A stretch of 64,000 nt of DNA from Sipunculus nudus (lineage: Eukaryota > Annelida > Sipuncula > Golfingiida > Sipunculidae): the NCBI GenBank assembly GCA_026874595.1, contig CM049309.1:29639033-29703032 (forward strand), read 5' to 3'. The notes under the pieces are model-generated. The model was not told where the DNA came from. It did no database searches and saw only the letters and a list, made by a program, of their open reading frames with translations. A program made the position numbers and the translations under genes. Of the stretch, positions 35,766-48,146 are shown one piece after another. Positions within the stretch are counted from its first letter, which is position 1. Each line of letters begins with the position of its first letter.

Positions 35766-36274
35766 GCCAGTATTTAATTTCTTTATTTATTATTTATTTA
35801 TTTATTGTTGAAGTATTAAAGTAGCTTTCATAAAGTATACTTGTAAAATGTACTATAAAGTATTTTGGACAGATATCCTAACCTGTTAAATATTTGCGTA
35901 TTTATAGATGTAAAGATATCTCTAAATGTGGATATATATGTGCATGTGTATGTATGTGTATATATATTTGTGCATGTATATATATATTTATACGTGTATT
36001 TGTATGTGAGCATTGTTTAATTTGAAATATGGTATTCTTAAATATTAATGAATACAAATATCTTATTTCTATTTATTGTACACTGCAGTAATGACCTCTT
36101 AAACTATATTATTATATTCATTGATACTTCTGAATGCATGTATTAAGAAATTGTTTGTTTAATCAATTGTTTATTTATTACCATCATATTGTATTCGGAT
36201 GGTATTATGTAATTACTTATGGAATTATGGGCCTGAGGCCTTATATTTTCAGAATAAACATTCATTCATTCATT
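35766..36274 (+). other. LINE 3' untranslated region and tail
   Basis: It is AT-rich with TATATA-rich sequence near 35930-36000, then a GGCCTGAGGCC hairpin, AATAAA and an ATTC-repeat tail, ending at the right target duplication. Confidence 0.8.
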
Positions 36275-36287
36275 CAAATTCCTTTTC

Positions 36288-38590
36288 TATTAATTTTTCT
36301 TTAATTTGTTATAAGAAACCAATACAAAATTATTAATTTATTGTTTATTGTTATGTTGTTTTTAAAAAAAACTACTAGATGAGTTGGGTTGGACATCTGG
36401 ATCAACTGTGGCTGGGCATTAGCTGCCTGGCTGCCCCAGTGTATGCTTCGCTCAAGCATGCATAATCTGATGAAAGGTCAACAAGGTCAACATACAGGTG
36501 ACTGAAGAGGGGCTGGATTAAGCCTGGGTCTGACATGGTCTCATAAAAACATTAATAAAAGCTACAACATTTGGCCAATTTCTTTCAGCTTTCTAAACTA
36601 CAAAGATGAAATCCTTATGTGTGCATAATATGAAAATTATATCAACAGTGCTCTCAGGAAACAAACGTGCCATTGTCAAAGTAGGGCAAAATATAAGGTA
36701 CTAATTTTATATTTATACTAATAACTTAAAAAATTTGAAAAATTCAGAACTAATTTTTGGTATTCAATTGAATCTTGATTAAATAATGTTACATCCCTGA
36801 CAAAAAATCTCTAGCTTCATCAATCCTCTTGTTAAGGGAGTAAATATATTTCTTGATTTTTTAAAAAGTGCATTATGTTTATGCCCATAACTTAAAACAA
36901 TTATGCAATACTGACATCATTTCTGGCATGTGCATAGCGAATGTATAGAAAAATATGTATATTATATATGATCAAAGTCAGATCAGTGGTTTTGATATTA
37001 GGCAGTCTTACAGTGTAACAATGGGTTTTTAAGGGAAAAATGAAGTTTTTCATTAATATTTCGAAGGAATTAAGTCCTAGTGATCAAATTCTTGGCATGG
37101 TAGGGGATTTGAGACATCTAACTGTATGCTAAATTTAAGGAACTTAAGCTGGGGAGCTGAGCTCTAGCAAACTGCATAACACTAGCTTGATGTAAACTTG
37201 ATGTGACATGGTGCTTGAAAACTTGAATAAAATCTACAGTTTTTGATCAACTGGTTTAAATTTTTGGTGTTAACAGACAAAATGCAAACAAAAAATGCTG
37301 TGAAAATTAAATTCACAGTACTTACAGGGAAAAAAACGTGCCATGGTCAAACTTGGGCAAAATTTAAGGTACCAATTTTATATTTTTGCCAATATTTAAA
37401 ACAAGGGACCTATGGGTCACTGTGCTCAGCTGACGTTAACCTTGAAGGTAAAAATCTAAAATAATATCTAATGGAGATAAAGGTGTAAGAGGAAGAGGTA
37501 ATAAAGGCCATGGTTGGTTTATATGATTGGTTTGTATTGATGAGCAAGAAATTGTTGCAAAAAATATTTTGTGACCTGACCATGTGTTTCCTAATGTTGA
37601 AACTAAAGCATGTGAGCAGTTTGTGAACAAATGATCTGTACTATTACCATGATCATTAATTGGTTTTTCGATTAACTGTTGACATTTCAGTAGTTTACAC
37701 ATTTGTTCAATTGAATCTATTTTTTTGTATAATATATATTATTAAATATATATGTATTTTTTTTATGAAATGTATACAGTTGTAGTATAGCTAATTAACA
37801 ACATAAAACAGGGCAAACAAAGCCTGATCTCAAATTCTGCTGAGGCAGGAAAATAATGAACAAATGTTTGTATTAAATCCTGATTTTTTTATCACATCAA
37901 TTATTTTCTAATTTAAGTTTATATTTCTATACATTTCAAATTTAACATATATATCTGAATATAAAAGTTGATTCATAATTCTCAATTGCATCATCATAAA
38001 TCTCAATCTTGTCAGATAACACCACATCATGCATACAAATGTTTATTTATTTTTTACCACAAAAATATATCTTTTAAATCTACAAAACAATAAATATCTA
38101 AAAATAATACTTGATTTAGATTTCACAATTTTTAATTGTGTCTTTATTTATCCATAATGTGCTTCATATTTTATAATAATTTAAGCATACTGATGGGTTC
38201 ATTTATATTTGTTAAAATCATTTAAAAGAAAATTGATTTCTGTAAAAAATCCTTCATTACACAGCATTGCATCTTCTGGATTACACCTTGAATTATTTTT
38301 TCAAGGAAAGTTTTTGCATATCGGAGTGGAAACAGCATTACAATTAAGGAGATACAGTGAAAACAATAACAATTACTGCATAACACTTGGTGGGTTGGGT
38401 TTGCAGGGGGGGGGGGGGGGGGGGAGTGATGATTGGGGTGGTGATATGAGAATAACTGGACACCTGTCACAGCAGGGGATCGCCCCCCAGTGACTGTAAC
38501 AAATCAGAAACCCTGGCATAGCTGACTTCCAGTGACCTGGAGTGGGACCCTGTATCTGTAATCAAAGCAATTGACTGCAGAAAAAAAAAT
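36288..38590 (+). repeat. Interspersed repeat block between LINE and tandem trio
   Basis: It contains a diverged part of the 700-bp repeat (about 36560-37140), a conserved-ends start (37399-37433) and interior, and the block at 38250-38580 that is the uninterrupted counterpart of 23690-25195. A 19-base G run is at 38406-38424. There is no coding sequence. Confidence 0.6.
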
Positions 38591-40561
38591 CAATAACTAG
38601 CTTAATTTTCAAGCTTTTATTTTCAAATTTCAGATTTAGACAAACTTAATATTTATGTTTACATGCTGTGAAAATTAAATCAATGGTGCTTACAGGAAAA
38701 AAAAGTGCCATGGTCAATTTGGGCAAAATTTAAGGTACTGTTTTTTTTATATGCTAATAACTTTAAAAATTTACAAAATTCAGATCTAATTTTGGGTAAA
38801 CAAATGAATCTTAATTAAACATAGTTATATACTTGAGAAAATAGACTCTAGTTTCAAAATTTTTCATGTTAAGTGAGTTATTATTTTTCCTGATTTTTTA
38901 CAAAGTCCATTATGTTTGGGCCCATAACTTAAAGAATTTATACTTTACAGACTTAATTTCTGGCATGTACATAGGAACTATATAGAGGAATATTTATGGT
39001 AAATATGAAGAAAAACAGATGAGTGGTTTTGATATAAGCCAGTCCTGAAGTGTGAAAATAGGATTTTAATAAAAAATTGAGGTTTTTCCTTAATTTCTCA
39101 AAGGAACGAAGTCGCAAAGACCCAGTTTTCGGCTTGGTAGGAGATCTTGGGGACATCTAACATTATGCTGAATTTTGGATTCCTAGGTCTTACGGTTTCA
39201 AAACGTGCCACATCTACGGACGGACGGACAGACGGACGGACAGACGGACGGACGACGGACAATGGACCACGACTATAGCTCAGATGGCTTATAGTCAGCT
39301 GAGCTAAAAATTTAACAGAATTTTTATCTAATTTTTTGGTATACAATTAAATTTTGATCAATTAAAGTTGTATTACTGAAAAAAAAAGTCCCTACCTTTA
39401 ACACTTTTGGTCTTAAGTGACCAAATATCTTTCCTAATTTTTTTACAAAGTCCATTATGTTTGGGCCCGTAACTTTTTTAAAAATGAATAATACTGACTT
39501 AATTTCTGGAATATACATAGGAACTGTATATTTACGGTAAATATGAAGAAAACCAGATGAGTGGTTTTGATATTAGACAGTCCTAAAGTGTGAAAATAGA
39601 TTTCTAATAAAAAATTGAGGTTTTTCCTTAATATCTCGAAGGAACAAAGTCCTATTGACCCAATTTTCGGCATGGTAGGATATTTTTGGGACATCTAACT
39701 GTATGGCGAATTTCAGATATATAGGTCCAATAGTGTTGAAACGTGCCAGTCTTACGGACGGACAGACGGACAGACGGACGGACAACGGACAATGGACCAC
39801 GACTATGTCTCAGATGACTTATAGTCAGCTGAGCTAAAAATCAATAACTAGCCTCATTTTCAAGCTTTTATTTTCAAAGTTCAGATTTAAACAAATTAAA
39901 ATACTTATGTTTACATGTATTAAATTAAATCAATGGTACTTACAGGATAAAAACTTGCCATGGTCAAAGTTGGGCAAAATTTTAGGTACTGATTTTATTT
40001 TTATGCTAATAACAAAAAAAAAAATTACAAAATTCAGATCTAATTTTGGGCAAACAATTGAATCTTAAATAAACATAGTTATATACTTGGGAAAATACTC
40101 TAGTTTCAAAATTTTTCATGTAAAATGAGTAAATAATTTTCCTGATATTTTACAAATTCCATTATGTTTGGGCCCAAAACTTAAAGAAATTATTCTTAAC
40201 AGACTTAATTTCTGTCATGTACATAGGAACTATATAGAGGAATATATGAGGTAAATAGGACGATAACAGATGAGTGGTTTTGATAATAGGCAGTCCTGAA
40301 GTGTGAAAATAGGTTTTTAATAAAAAATTGAGGTTTTTCCTTAATTTCTCAAAGGAACGAAGTCGCAAATGCCCAGTTTTCAGATTGGTAAGAGATGTTG
40401 GGGACATCTAACATTATGCCGAATTATGGATTCCCAGGTCCTACGGTTTCAAAACGTGCCACATCTACGGACGGAAAGACAAACAGACAAACAGACAAAC
40501 GGAAGACGGACAATGGATAAGGACTATAGCTCAGATGACTTATAGTCAGCTGAGCTAAAAA
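38590..40561 (+). repeat. Three tandem copies of a 0.5-0.7-kb repeat
   Basis: The copies are 38590-39310, 39311-39840 (lacking the first part) and 39840-40561. Each passes through a TTACAAAGTCCATTATGTTT-like block, a GAGGTTTTTCCTTAATTTCT block and a run of ACGGACGGACAG, and ends CTCAGATGACTTATAGTCAG followed by CTGAGCTAAAA. A fourth copy is at 49596-50293. Confidence 0.85.
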
Positions 40562-40760
40562 CACAAAGTTAACAGTATGAGAGAATCACAAATCTGAGAG
40601 AAACTTAGTAAACTGATCTCACATTAAACATATGACCAGACAAAGTCAGCTGTTAACTGTCATGACTAAAACATTCTGAATAGAAATACCATTTTTCCCA
40701 ATTTAGTTTTAAAAACATTTCAGATTTTTCCTTTCTTTAAATTGCCTAGAAGACACCTAC

Positions 40761-40829
40761 CTTTTTCTGTCAAGCTGACTTGGTACATTTTCTGTCTCTC
40801 TTCAGCAAATTTCTCTTGTTCAACCATAG
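40761..40829 (-). CDS. TPR: TPR exon e8 (phase 1 in and out)
   Basis: The 69-nt exon has acceptor GTCATTTAG and donor AAAAG before GTAGGT. It encodes AMVEQEKFAEERQKMYQV then SLTEK, in the place of human [21 protein letters not shown]. It precedes the 22-kb intron that holds the large transposons. Confidence 0.85.
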
Positions 40830-43825
40830 CTAAATGACCAATTATCAGGCACTATAGAAACATTAAGCATCAACAGATGACTGGTCAAAATGTTTACTCC
40901 TATTCAGATTTCCCTCTTTAGATTTCCAAATATTTCAAAATTTAAATAACAAAGTTCCACAATTTTACAGGATCAAAATAGAGTATAAAACCATATTATA
41001 TTTCAGGCCATAGAAATCAATAAATTTAACTTGGTTATAATCTAAATTAATTTTCAGGGGCTTAAGACTCCACCTCCATCATACTTTGTTGTTTATCTTT
41101 TGATATGTACTAAGCTCAACTGTCATATGTATTTATGACACAAATACCATATTTCCTTGATCGTACGCCGGGCCTTAAATTGTCGCCTGCCTTATTTAGT
41201 AGCTGAGGCAAAGCAATGTCTCAGAAAATCAAAGGCCGGCCTTAAATAGACGCCAGTATAGTTCAGAAGCCCAGTTTCATAGTAGTGTTCCATGTTTGCC
41301 ACCAGATGTCTTTTCCCATCATTGTATCCGCCAAAACAGAGTTTTGCGGATACTATGTTTTCAGCTGCACGCCGCCTAGGTGTCCGGAGAACTCCTCCGT
41401 AACCTCTGGGCGGAATTTACGAAACCCTGGACTATGTTCAGGTCACATGTGAACTGCTGCGCCCCGATTTTGTTTTGACCTCTGACCTTTCCTCTGCGCT
41501 CTGCGTCCGTTTGTGCGTCTGTTTCCACACATAAACCCACATATCTCGGGAACCGTTTGACGGATCAGGAAAATATTTTTGCACAAATGTAGCCCTTGGA
41601 GAGCTTTATAACATACACAATGTTTGCACAGTGTTCATCTGTTCGTCAGCCTTAAAATCACTCATATCTCTGCAGTGATTTGACTAATTCACCTGAAATT
41701 CGGCATGCGTATACATCCTGGATAGCTTTTCTGATTTTATGACAGGTGGCGCCACCTACATTCATGTTTACGCTGCAGACATCCAAGCTCATATCTCGGG
41801 AACCGTTTGACCCATTGGGCCAAAATTTTGCATGTGTATAGATCTCACATAGCTCTTTATCATACGCAAAACTGGTGGAGCCACCTGCAGCCATTTTTGC
41901 ACAGCTCCCGTCTGTTAGTTTGCGATGGGATAAAATCACTCATATCTCTGCAGTGATTTGACTAATTCACCTGAAATTCGGCATGCGTATACATCCTGGA
42001 TAGCTTTTCTGATTTTATGACAGGTGGCGCCACCTACATTCACGTTTACGCTGCAGACATCCAAGCTCATATCTTGGGAACCGTTTGACCCATTGGGCCA
42101 TAATTTTGCATGTGTATAGATCTCACATAGCTCTTTATCATACGCAAAACTGGTGGCGCCACCTGCAGCCATTTCTGCACAGCTCCCGTCTGTTTGTCTG
42201 CCATGGGATAAAATCACTCATATCTCGGCAGTGGTTTGACATATCTGCCTAAAATTTTGCAGGTTTATACATCCCCGACAGCTCTCTTGATTTTATGACA
42301 GGTGGCGCCACCTGCATTCTTGTTTATGCAGCAGACATCCAAGCTCATATCTTGGGAACCGTTTGACCGATTGGGCCAAAATTTTGCATGTGTATAGTTC
42401 TCACATAGCTCTTTATCATATACAAAACTGGTGGCGCCACCTTCAACCATTTTTGCACAGCGTCCATCTGTTTGTCTGCCACGGGCTAAAATCACTCATA
42501 AACATATAGTGGTTTGACTTATCTGCCTCAAATTTTGCATATGTATACAACTTGGATGGCTTTCTGGATTTTGTGGTAGGTGGCGCAACCTACATACACC
42601 ATTTGGCTGCAGACATCCATGCTAATATGCAACACTTCACTCTATTTCCCCTTGCCACTCAATCCATGCCTCACTTCACCCGTTCCACTCTGATTTAGGC
42701 GGATACACGTAGTCGCTTGTCGACTGCCCGTATTCTAGTTATAATTGGTGCATTTACTGGTCAAATTGACAGGAGACTGTTGCATGTTGGTTTGTGCATG
42801 TTGATAATATGTTTAATTCCTCTATAAATCCTTCTTTTTTTTTCTAACGTGCATGCCTGTTTCCACTGGGGAGACCAATTCCTTATTCGTCCATTATGAT
42901 TAAAGTCAATCACCTATCCCAGTAAATCACTGCTGTCAAGCTGGATAAAAATAGTACCACTTGACACAGGCGGTATCATTTGTTATGGTGACTATCTACC
43001 TCACGGATGGTTGAACAGAACTGTTCAAATATGTTTGGGCATATATTTCTTGTGTAGCATGAAGACACCAAATGATGGTGTCAAGCAGTTCAATTTTTAT
43101 CACCTGTAAAGCCAATTTACAACCCTTGATTTTATTTTGAAGCGCCCCCAGTGTAAAATAAATGCAACTGCCACATGAAACACCAACGTACCTGGTTTCG
43201 AGAGGCACGCGCAGACAGATTATTGTGGAGAGGTGAAAATCTCTCCGTGTGATTCCCTGTAAATTATTATAATGGTGCGTGATGATGGAGATTTTGCATG
43301 TCCCATATCCCTATGGCATCTACGGATATTTCATAAACACAATCCATGTACCAGCGATGTTTTCAATTGTGTCCCCAAGTGATTGCCGGCAGGTTTATTG
43401 TTTCAAGGTGATTTTTTTTTGTTTGTCTGTTGAGCCTGATAATGTATTTTGTTAAATAAACATCCGTCTTTAATAGGAGCCCGCCTTGTTTTGATGAAAG
43501 CTCAAAGCAAGGACTAAAAAAAAATGCCCTGGCGTCTGATCAAGGAAATATGGTATTCTAGGAATTTTCATAACTTCTGTGACTATTTCTACAGAGCTAG
43601 GTTTCATTTAAAATTGTGATTGTTTAGTTTCTACTTAGGATAATTTAAACCTTACTAGCCACAGTAGAAACATTCCTTTCAAACTGGCAATAAACAAGTT
43701 ATTAATATGGCTTTACAGTGCACTATACAACACCCCAGCAAATCAAAATGTAGATAGACCACTACTAGAAGAGGCAGATATGTTGGGATTCTGTAACAGA
43801 TACTGACAGTTCCTGAGAGCCTCAC
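40830..43825 (-). other. TPR intron e7-e8
   Basis: The 3.0-kb intron is half occupied by a Helitron-like element (41320-42738). The flanks 40830-41319 and 42739-43825 are non-coding. Phrases near 41160-41240 and 43480-43540 repeat each other in inverse sense (ATTTCCTTGATCGTACGCC against GCGTCTGATCAAGGAAAT), so the Helitron-like element may sit inside an older inverted-repeat element. Confidence 0.6.
41320..42738 (+). mobile_element. Non-autonomous Helitron-like element, copy H3
   Basis: The 5' end is TTGTATCCGCCAAAACAGAG after a flanking A. The 3' end has GGCGGATACACGTAGTCGC, the hairpin AGTCGCTTGTCGACT, then CCCGTATTCTAG before a flanking T. A hairpin a few bases before CTRR and an A/T target are Helitron hallmarks; the 5' TT instead of TC is atypical. 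The body is a tandem array of about 140-bp half units, each with the palindrome GGTGGCGCCACC or a variant. No Rep/helicase is encoded. Confidence 0.8.
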
Positions 43826-43913
43826 CATCTTTGGCCTCCTGTAACAGCTTCTGTAGTTGTGCCATTCCCACCTCCAGCTCACTCACTTTCTTCTCATTCT
43901 CATCAGCAGATTC
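43826..43913 (-). CDS. TPR: TPR exon e7 (phase 0 in, phase 1 out)
   Basis: The 88-nt exon has acceptor ACATGTAG and donor GATG before GTGAGG. It reads ESADENEKKVSELEVGMAQL then QKLLQEAKD, matching human [27 protein letters not shown]. Confidence 0.9.
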
Positions 43914-46576
43914 CTACATGAGCAAATAATGGCAAACATTTATTTCTGTGAGAACTATAGGGTCGGTGTTTTGTGTGGGATGAAGGACCTGTGAACCAGT
44001 ACATGTGTAGCCTGGAATATTATGTGAAGTGGGCCTGCATGCATCTTCTTGAGGTTTGAATGTTATCTTTAATTCTCAATTAGAGGCTTAAGGGGCTTAT
44101 GTCTTTGAAGTGCCTAAATGTAATGATGAGTTTAAGCAAAGGACCCATGTGTCACAGTGCTCAGCTGAAGTTGATCTTGAAGATAAAAATTTGAAATAAC
44201 AACAAATGGAGATAATGTCGGAGAGGAAAAAGTAATATAGGCCATGATTGGTTGGTATGATTGGTTTGTTTTGATGAGTGAGTTAGTTGCAAATAATATT
44301 TTAAAATTGAAGCATTGTGAACATAAGATGTAAATTATTAACATGATCACTGGCTGGCTTTTTGAATAATTGTTGGCAGTTCAATAGTTTACACATTTGT
44401 TAAATTGGATCATTTTTTTTTATAATATATATATTATAAAATCTATGTATTTTTTTTTATAAAATGTATACAACTGAAATATAACTAATGTCCCCAGTCC
44501 ACAGATGCAAGGACTTGGTGGTGGTGAGTGTGCAACATGCAAGTATAACACACAGACAGACAGATGGACGGATGAGGGAAGCTGACTAATCACTATAGCT
44601 CAGTTGACTTACAGTCAGCTGAACTAAAATGAGGTTAATTTGATATAAATTTGTTTGGAATACTTTATGAACATTTGAAAATTTGGAAGATGTACTACAG
44701 CTGTTTGGTGAACCAAAGAAAAATACATGACTGCAGAGCCAAAACTGTGGCATGACTGGTACCTGTTGGTCTCAAAATAACCATTCTATCTTCACAAAAC
44801 TGATATCACATGATAATTCTGAAAACCAATGTTTATCTTATTTCTAAATGAGTTTATACATAGATATATCTTCAAACTTAGCGAAAATTCCATAACTAGT
44901 ACCATCTAATTCAGTTCTCATCATATTCTTCAGGAAAGTGATTAGATTTCAAAAGCATTTCATATACAAATAATTTGCATTAATACAAATGTGAACAGCC
45001 AGTGAAAAATTGATTCGAAAGGTAATGCTGTATTTTTAATAATTTGAGTGGGGGAGGGTTGTGAAGTTTTGATGATGCCCATGTGCTAATTTTATAAGCT
45101 AGAAAGGGTTCTGATTTTGTCTTGACAGTTAGTACACATGATTTTATTTGATTTCAGTTAATATGAACAAACATTACTACTGATTACTAAAACCATCTTG
45201 CAGTGCACAGACTAAGGTTTCAAGCTAATTGTTGAGATAATTCTTATCATTATTATTTTCACTGACCTACTGGTCTCCTGCATTCAATTGCATTCAGAAA
45301 TAGGTGCAAGGTATATCAATGAGCTGAAATTTTGATTCGGTTTCCATGTGCTGAACCATAACTGATTAAATGTCATGCTTTGCATGTGCTGTTACGCAGT
45401 AGGCCCATCCTGAAAGGTCTTCCTAGCATACTTTGAATCATACATGGAAACATGAATGGGCGTGATATTTGTATAAATATATGCAATATATGCATAACCC
45501 AAGAGTGTGGCTATGCATAAGTCAAAACACAGAGAAACAAATCATCTGATGATAGGGAAAGTTGCCACGACTGGAACCGATCAACCCTTTAATATCATCA
45601 AGAGCGAAAGTCTCTTTATTTTTCATGGCATGCAATGAAATTTTAACAACTTAAAACCCCATATGGTGAATTTCTTATTAATATAGTGCTAATGACCAAC
45701 ACATTGCCACAACTGTGAAAAATCCCTGATCCCAATCGGTCCAGACAAAGATCATCATTACTTGTTTTCTACACAGTCTGAAGCTCATTTTTAAAATTCA
45801 GAATTTTCTCTCTCGCTATTTGATACATTTGTCACGTCCTAATTTGAATAGGAATTCATTTATGAATTTTTGCATGTGCCACCCACAATAGCCCAGTGAC
45901 CTTGGGAATGTTCATGCAGGATGACCAAATTGTCAGATTAAGCGGCCAACAATGTCTGCAGGTATCTGAAACAAAATCTCGCAATTTGACTGCAAGGTGA
46001 AATGCAAATAAGACTCACTATAAACAAGTCTCTGCTCTTGATACGTATGTCCTTTTCCCTTTTCCTTTTTCCCTTTTGTCCTTTCACCATAAGACATCAG
46101 TTGACATCCTATCATGATCATATGTATATCCACATGGCTTTCTGATTAGTTTTGTTAAAATTAATTGACAGGAAACAGTGAATTCACTCATAAGCCATTC
46201 AAATTTTATCTTGAATATTGACTTGAGTCATAGGTTACCAGGGTTGCTGCGTTTACCGTGATGTATGTATGATTACTGGTAAGTAAAACTATCAGCAACA
46301 AACATGAAGTTGAACAACAGCAGTTTGATGTTTATTAATCCTGAACATTGATTCAAATGAACATCCATTCATAACTAAATAAACTTGGGAATAATCTGGG
46401 TAAACAAACTATATTTCTCCACAGTTCTAGAATGCGATTATTCTCTCCCCGATTTCATTACCAGGGGTGCAAAGGGGCACTAAAACTCCTCTCATCCGAA
46501 CGTCTGCTAATTCAAAAGAAATACCTTTCAACTACAATTTAAGCCAAGAAATGCTGCTTCCATAAGCACAGCTTAC
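43914..46576 (-). other. TPR intron e6-e7
   Basis: The 2.7-kb intron has one conserved-ends repeat (44133-44629). The rest, about 44640-46570, is AT-rich without repeats, coding frames or RNA genes that I can support. Confidence 0.65.
44133..44629 (+). repeat. Conserved-ends repeat, short complete copy
   Basis: It begins GCAAAGGACCCATGTGTCACA then GTGCTCAGCTGAAGTTGA and ends CTATAGCTCAGTTGACTTAC then AGTCAGCTGAACTAAAA, about 0.5 kb apart. The interior has the AT-rich TATATATATTA tract shared with 23295 and 37399. Confidence 0.7.
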
Positions 46577-46657
46577 CTTATAGAGATCAAGGAGTTTACA
46601 CTGAGCACTTATTTTCCCATTCAGTTTCTCTTCCATGTGGGCATACATATGCGCTGC
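46577..46657 (-). CDS. TPR: TPR exon e6
   Basis: The 81-nt, 27-codon exon has acceptor ATATTGCAG and donor AAG before GTAAGC. It encodes AAHMYAHMEEKLNGKI and AQCKLLDLYK, matching human [24 protein letters not shown]. Confidence 0.92.
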
Positions 46658-47775
46658 CTGCAATATGAAAAGACAAGATCAACAAATGAAGAAAATGAAT
46701 GGAGCTTACATCCCCATCTTCAGCCTCTATAAGTAAAATATCTGTACAAGTATAACACAGAAATAGAATCAGAGCAAAGGGATCACAAAGTGCGTCTGAT
46801 GTTACTTGCGATCTTGATAAGAAACTTGGCACCTAGGTCTAGACACCAGACAAGAGCCAGGTCAGTTGCCATGGTGATGTCTGGACCTCACGTGGTTGAA
46901 CTGAGTGACCTCTTGACTTGGCATGTTGAAACTTGGCATGTTGTCAAATCTGTTTTCAAACACTGAAAGCCTTTTTAAATTGGCTACACTGCTTTTTTAA
47001 AGCTGCATTGACATAATCTATTCTTATAAAACTGGCAGAACCCTACCATAGAATAATCTTGTAAAGTTTAAACCAATAAGCTAAACAATTTCATCATAAA
47101 ACAGTGAATAAGCTAGAAGAGTCTAAAATTACTTTTTTGTAGGTGTAGATCAATGTAGATCATAAATACCTCAATTTCAGATATGATTTATGTGACAAAC
47201 ATTGGCATAATTTGGTGATGATAGCTCCAGCCGTTTGTGAGATTTTAATATAAGTGTAAAAAACAGATCAATGCAGGTGGGGCCACCAATACCTCAATTT
47301 CAGATATGACCTACGTGACAAACACTGGCATAAAATTTGTGATGATAGCTCCAGTTTTTTCTGAGATTTTTATATTAAAGTGCTTTTTTGGACAGATGAC
47401 TAAGTTCAACCTCCTGTAACTCGGCAAAAAATCACATAACTGGAATCATTCAAACAAACTTGAGAGAGATTGTTCCAGGGATCATTTCTGTGAAATGTGT
47501 TTTTCAGATGACTGATTATTTGCAAAAAATTGATGATGCTAGCTCCTGCCATTTCTGAGATAACTATGGTAAACATACAGATGACGCACAATGCCCGACA
47601 AACAACGACGCACCATCGCATAAGCTGACAGGTACAATAATATTAATGTAAATTGTCCTCCAAAGCAAGGCTTGCCCTCAGCTGCCAAAAGCAGCATACG
47701 ACCCTACAAATGCACTGTCTGACTTTTTCGACAGACCACAAGTATGATGGACCTCCCTATATGTACAAATGGCAG

Positions 47776-48075
47776 CAACAAGGGACCCATGGGTCACTGT
47801 GCTCAGCTGAAGTTGACCTTGAAGGTAAAAAATCTAAAATAGTATCAAATGAAGATAAAGTCTCAGATGCACAGGTAATACAGACCATGGATAGTTGACA
47901 TGATTGAAGATATTGTTGCAAATAATTTTTTGTGATCTGACTATGTCAATCAAAACTGGAGTTATCATCAGGAGACATATTTGACCGACATACAGAAAGA
48001 TGAACAGACAGACGGACAGGGTGATTACTATAAGGCACCTGCTTATTCAAGCAGGCTCTAATAAACACACAAGTT
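47776..48075 (+). repeat. Conserved-ends repeat, start and partial interior
   Basis: It begins CAAGGGACCCATGGGTCACTG followed by TGCTCAGCTGAAGTTGACCT, nearly identical to the starts at 23295, 37399 and 44133. It runs into a different right end, GGTGATTACTATAAGGCACCT, also seen near 59715. Confidence 0.6.
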
Positions 48076-48146
48076 TTCAGGACACAGATTTAACCACAGT
48101 TGTGAATCTGAGAGTATCAATATAATTTGGCAGTCTCAAAGTAAAG

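Larger units (their letters stand above)
26198..36274 (+). mobile_element. 5'-truncated, decayed non-LTR retrotransposon (LINE), split by a hAT insertion
   Basis: The target duplication CAAATTCCTTTTC lies at 26185-26197 and 36275-36287. The 5' end starts a few codons before the endonuclease domain, so the copy is truncated. The 3' end has AATAAA followed by a CATTCATTCATT tail. After removal of 28942-35071 about 3.9 kb of LINE remain. The order is endonuclease, reverse transcriptase, C-terminal cysteine/histidine motif. Several frameshifts and stops make it inactive. The clade is not assigned; tail and architecture fit a Jockey/RTE-like APE LINE. Confidence 0.92.
18712..40760 (-). other. 22-kb TPR intron e8-e9, transposon nest
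   Basis: In plus-strand order it holds a hAT element (18847-23211), a conserved-ends start (23295), a repeat block split by Helitron-like copy H2 (23690-25195), AT-rich sequence without recognisable content (25240-26180), a LINE (26198-36274) containing a second hAT element (28942-35071), further repeat sequence (36290-38590) and a tandem trio of a 0.5-0.7-kb repeat (38590-40561). Confidence 0.85.
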
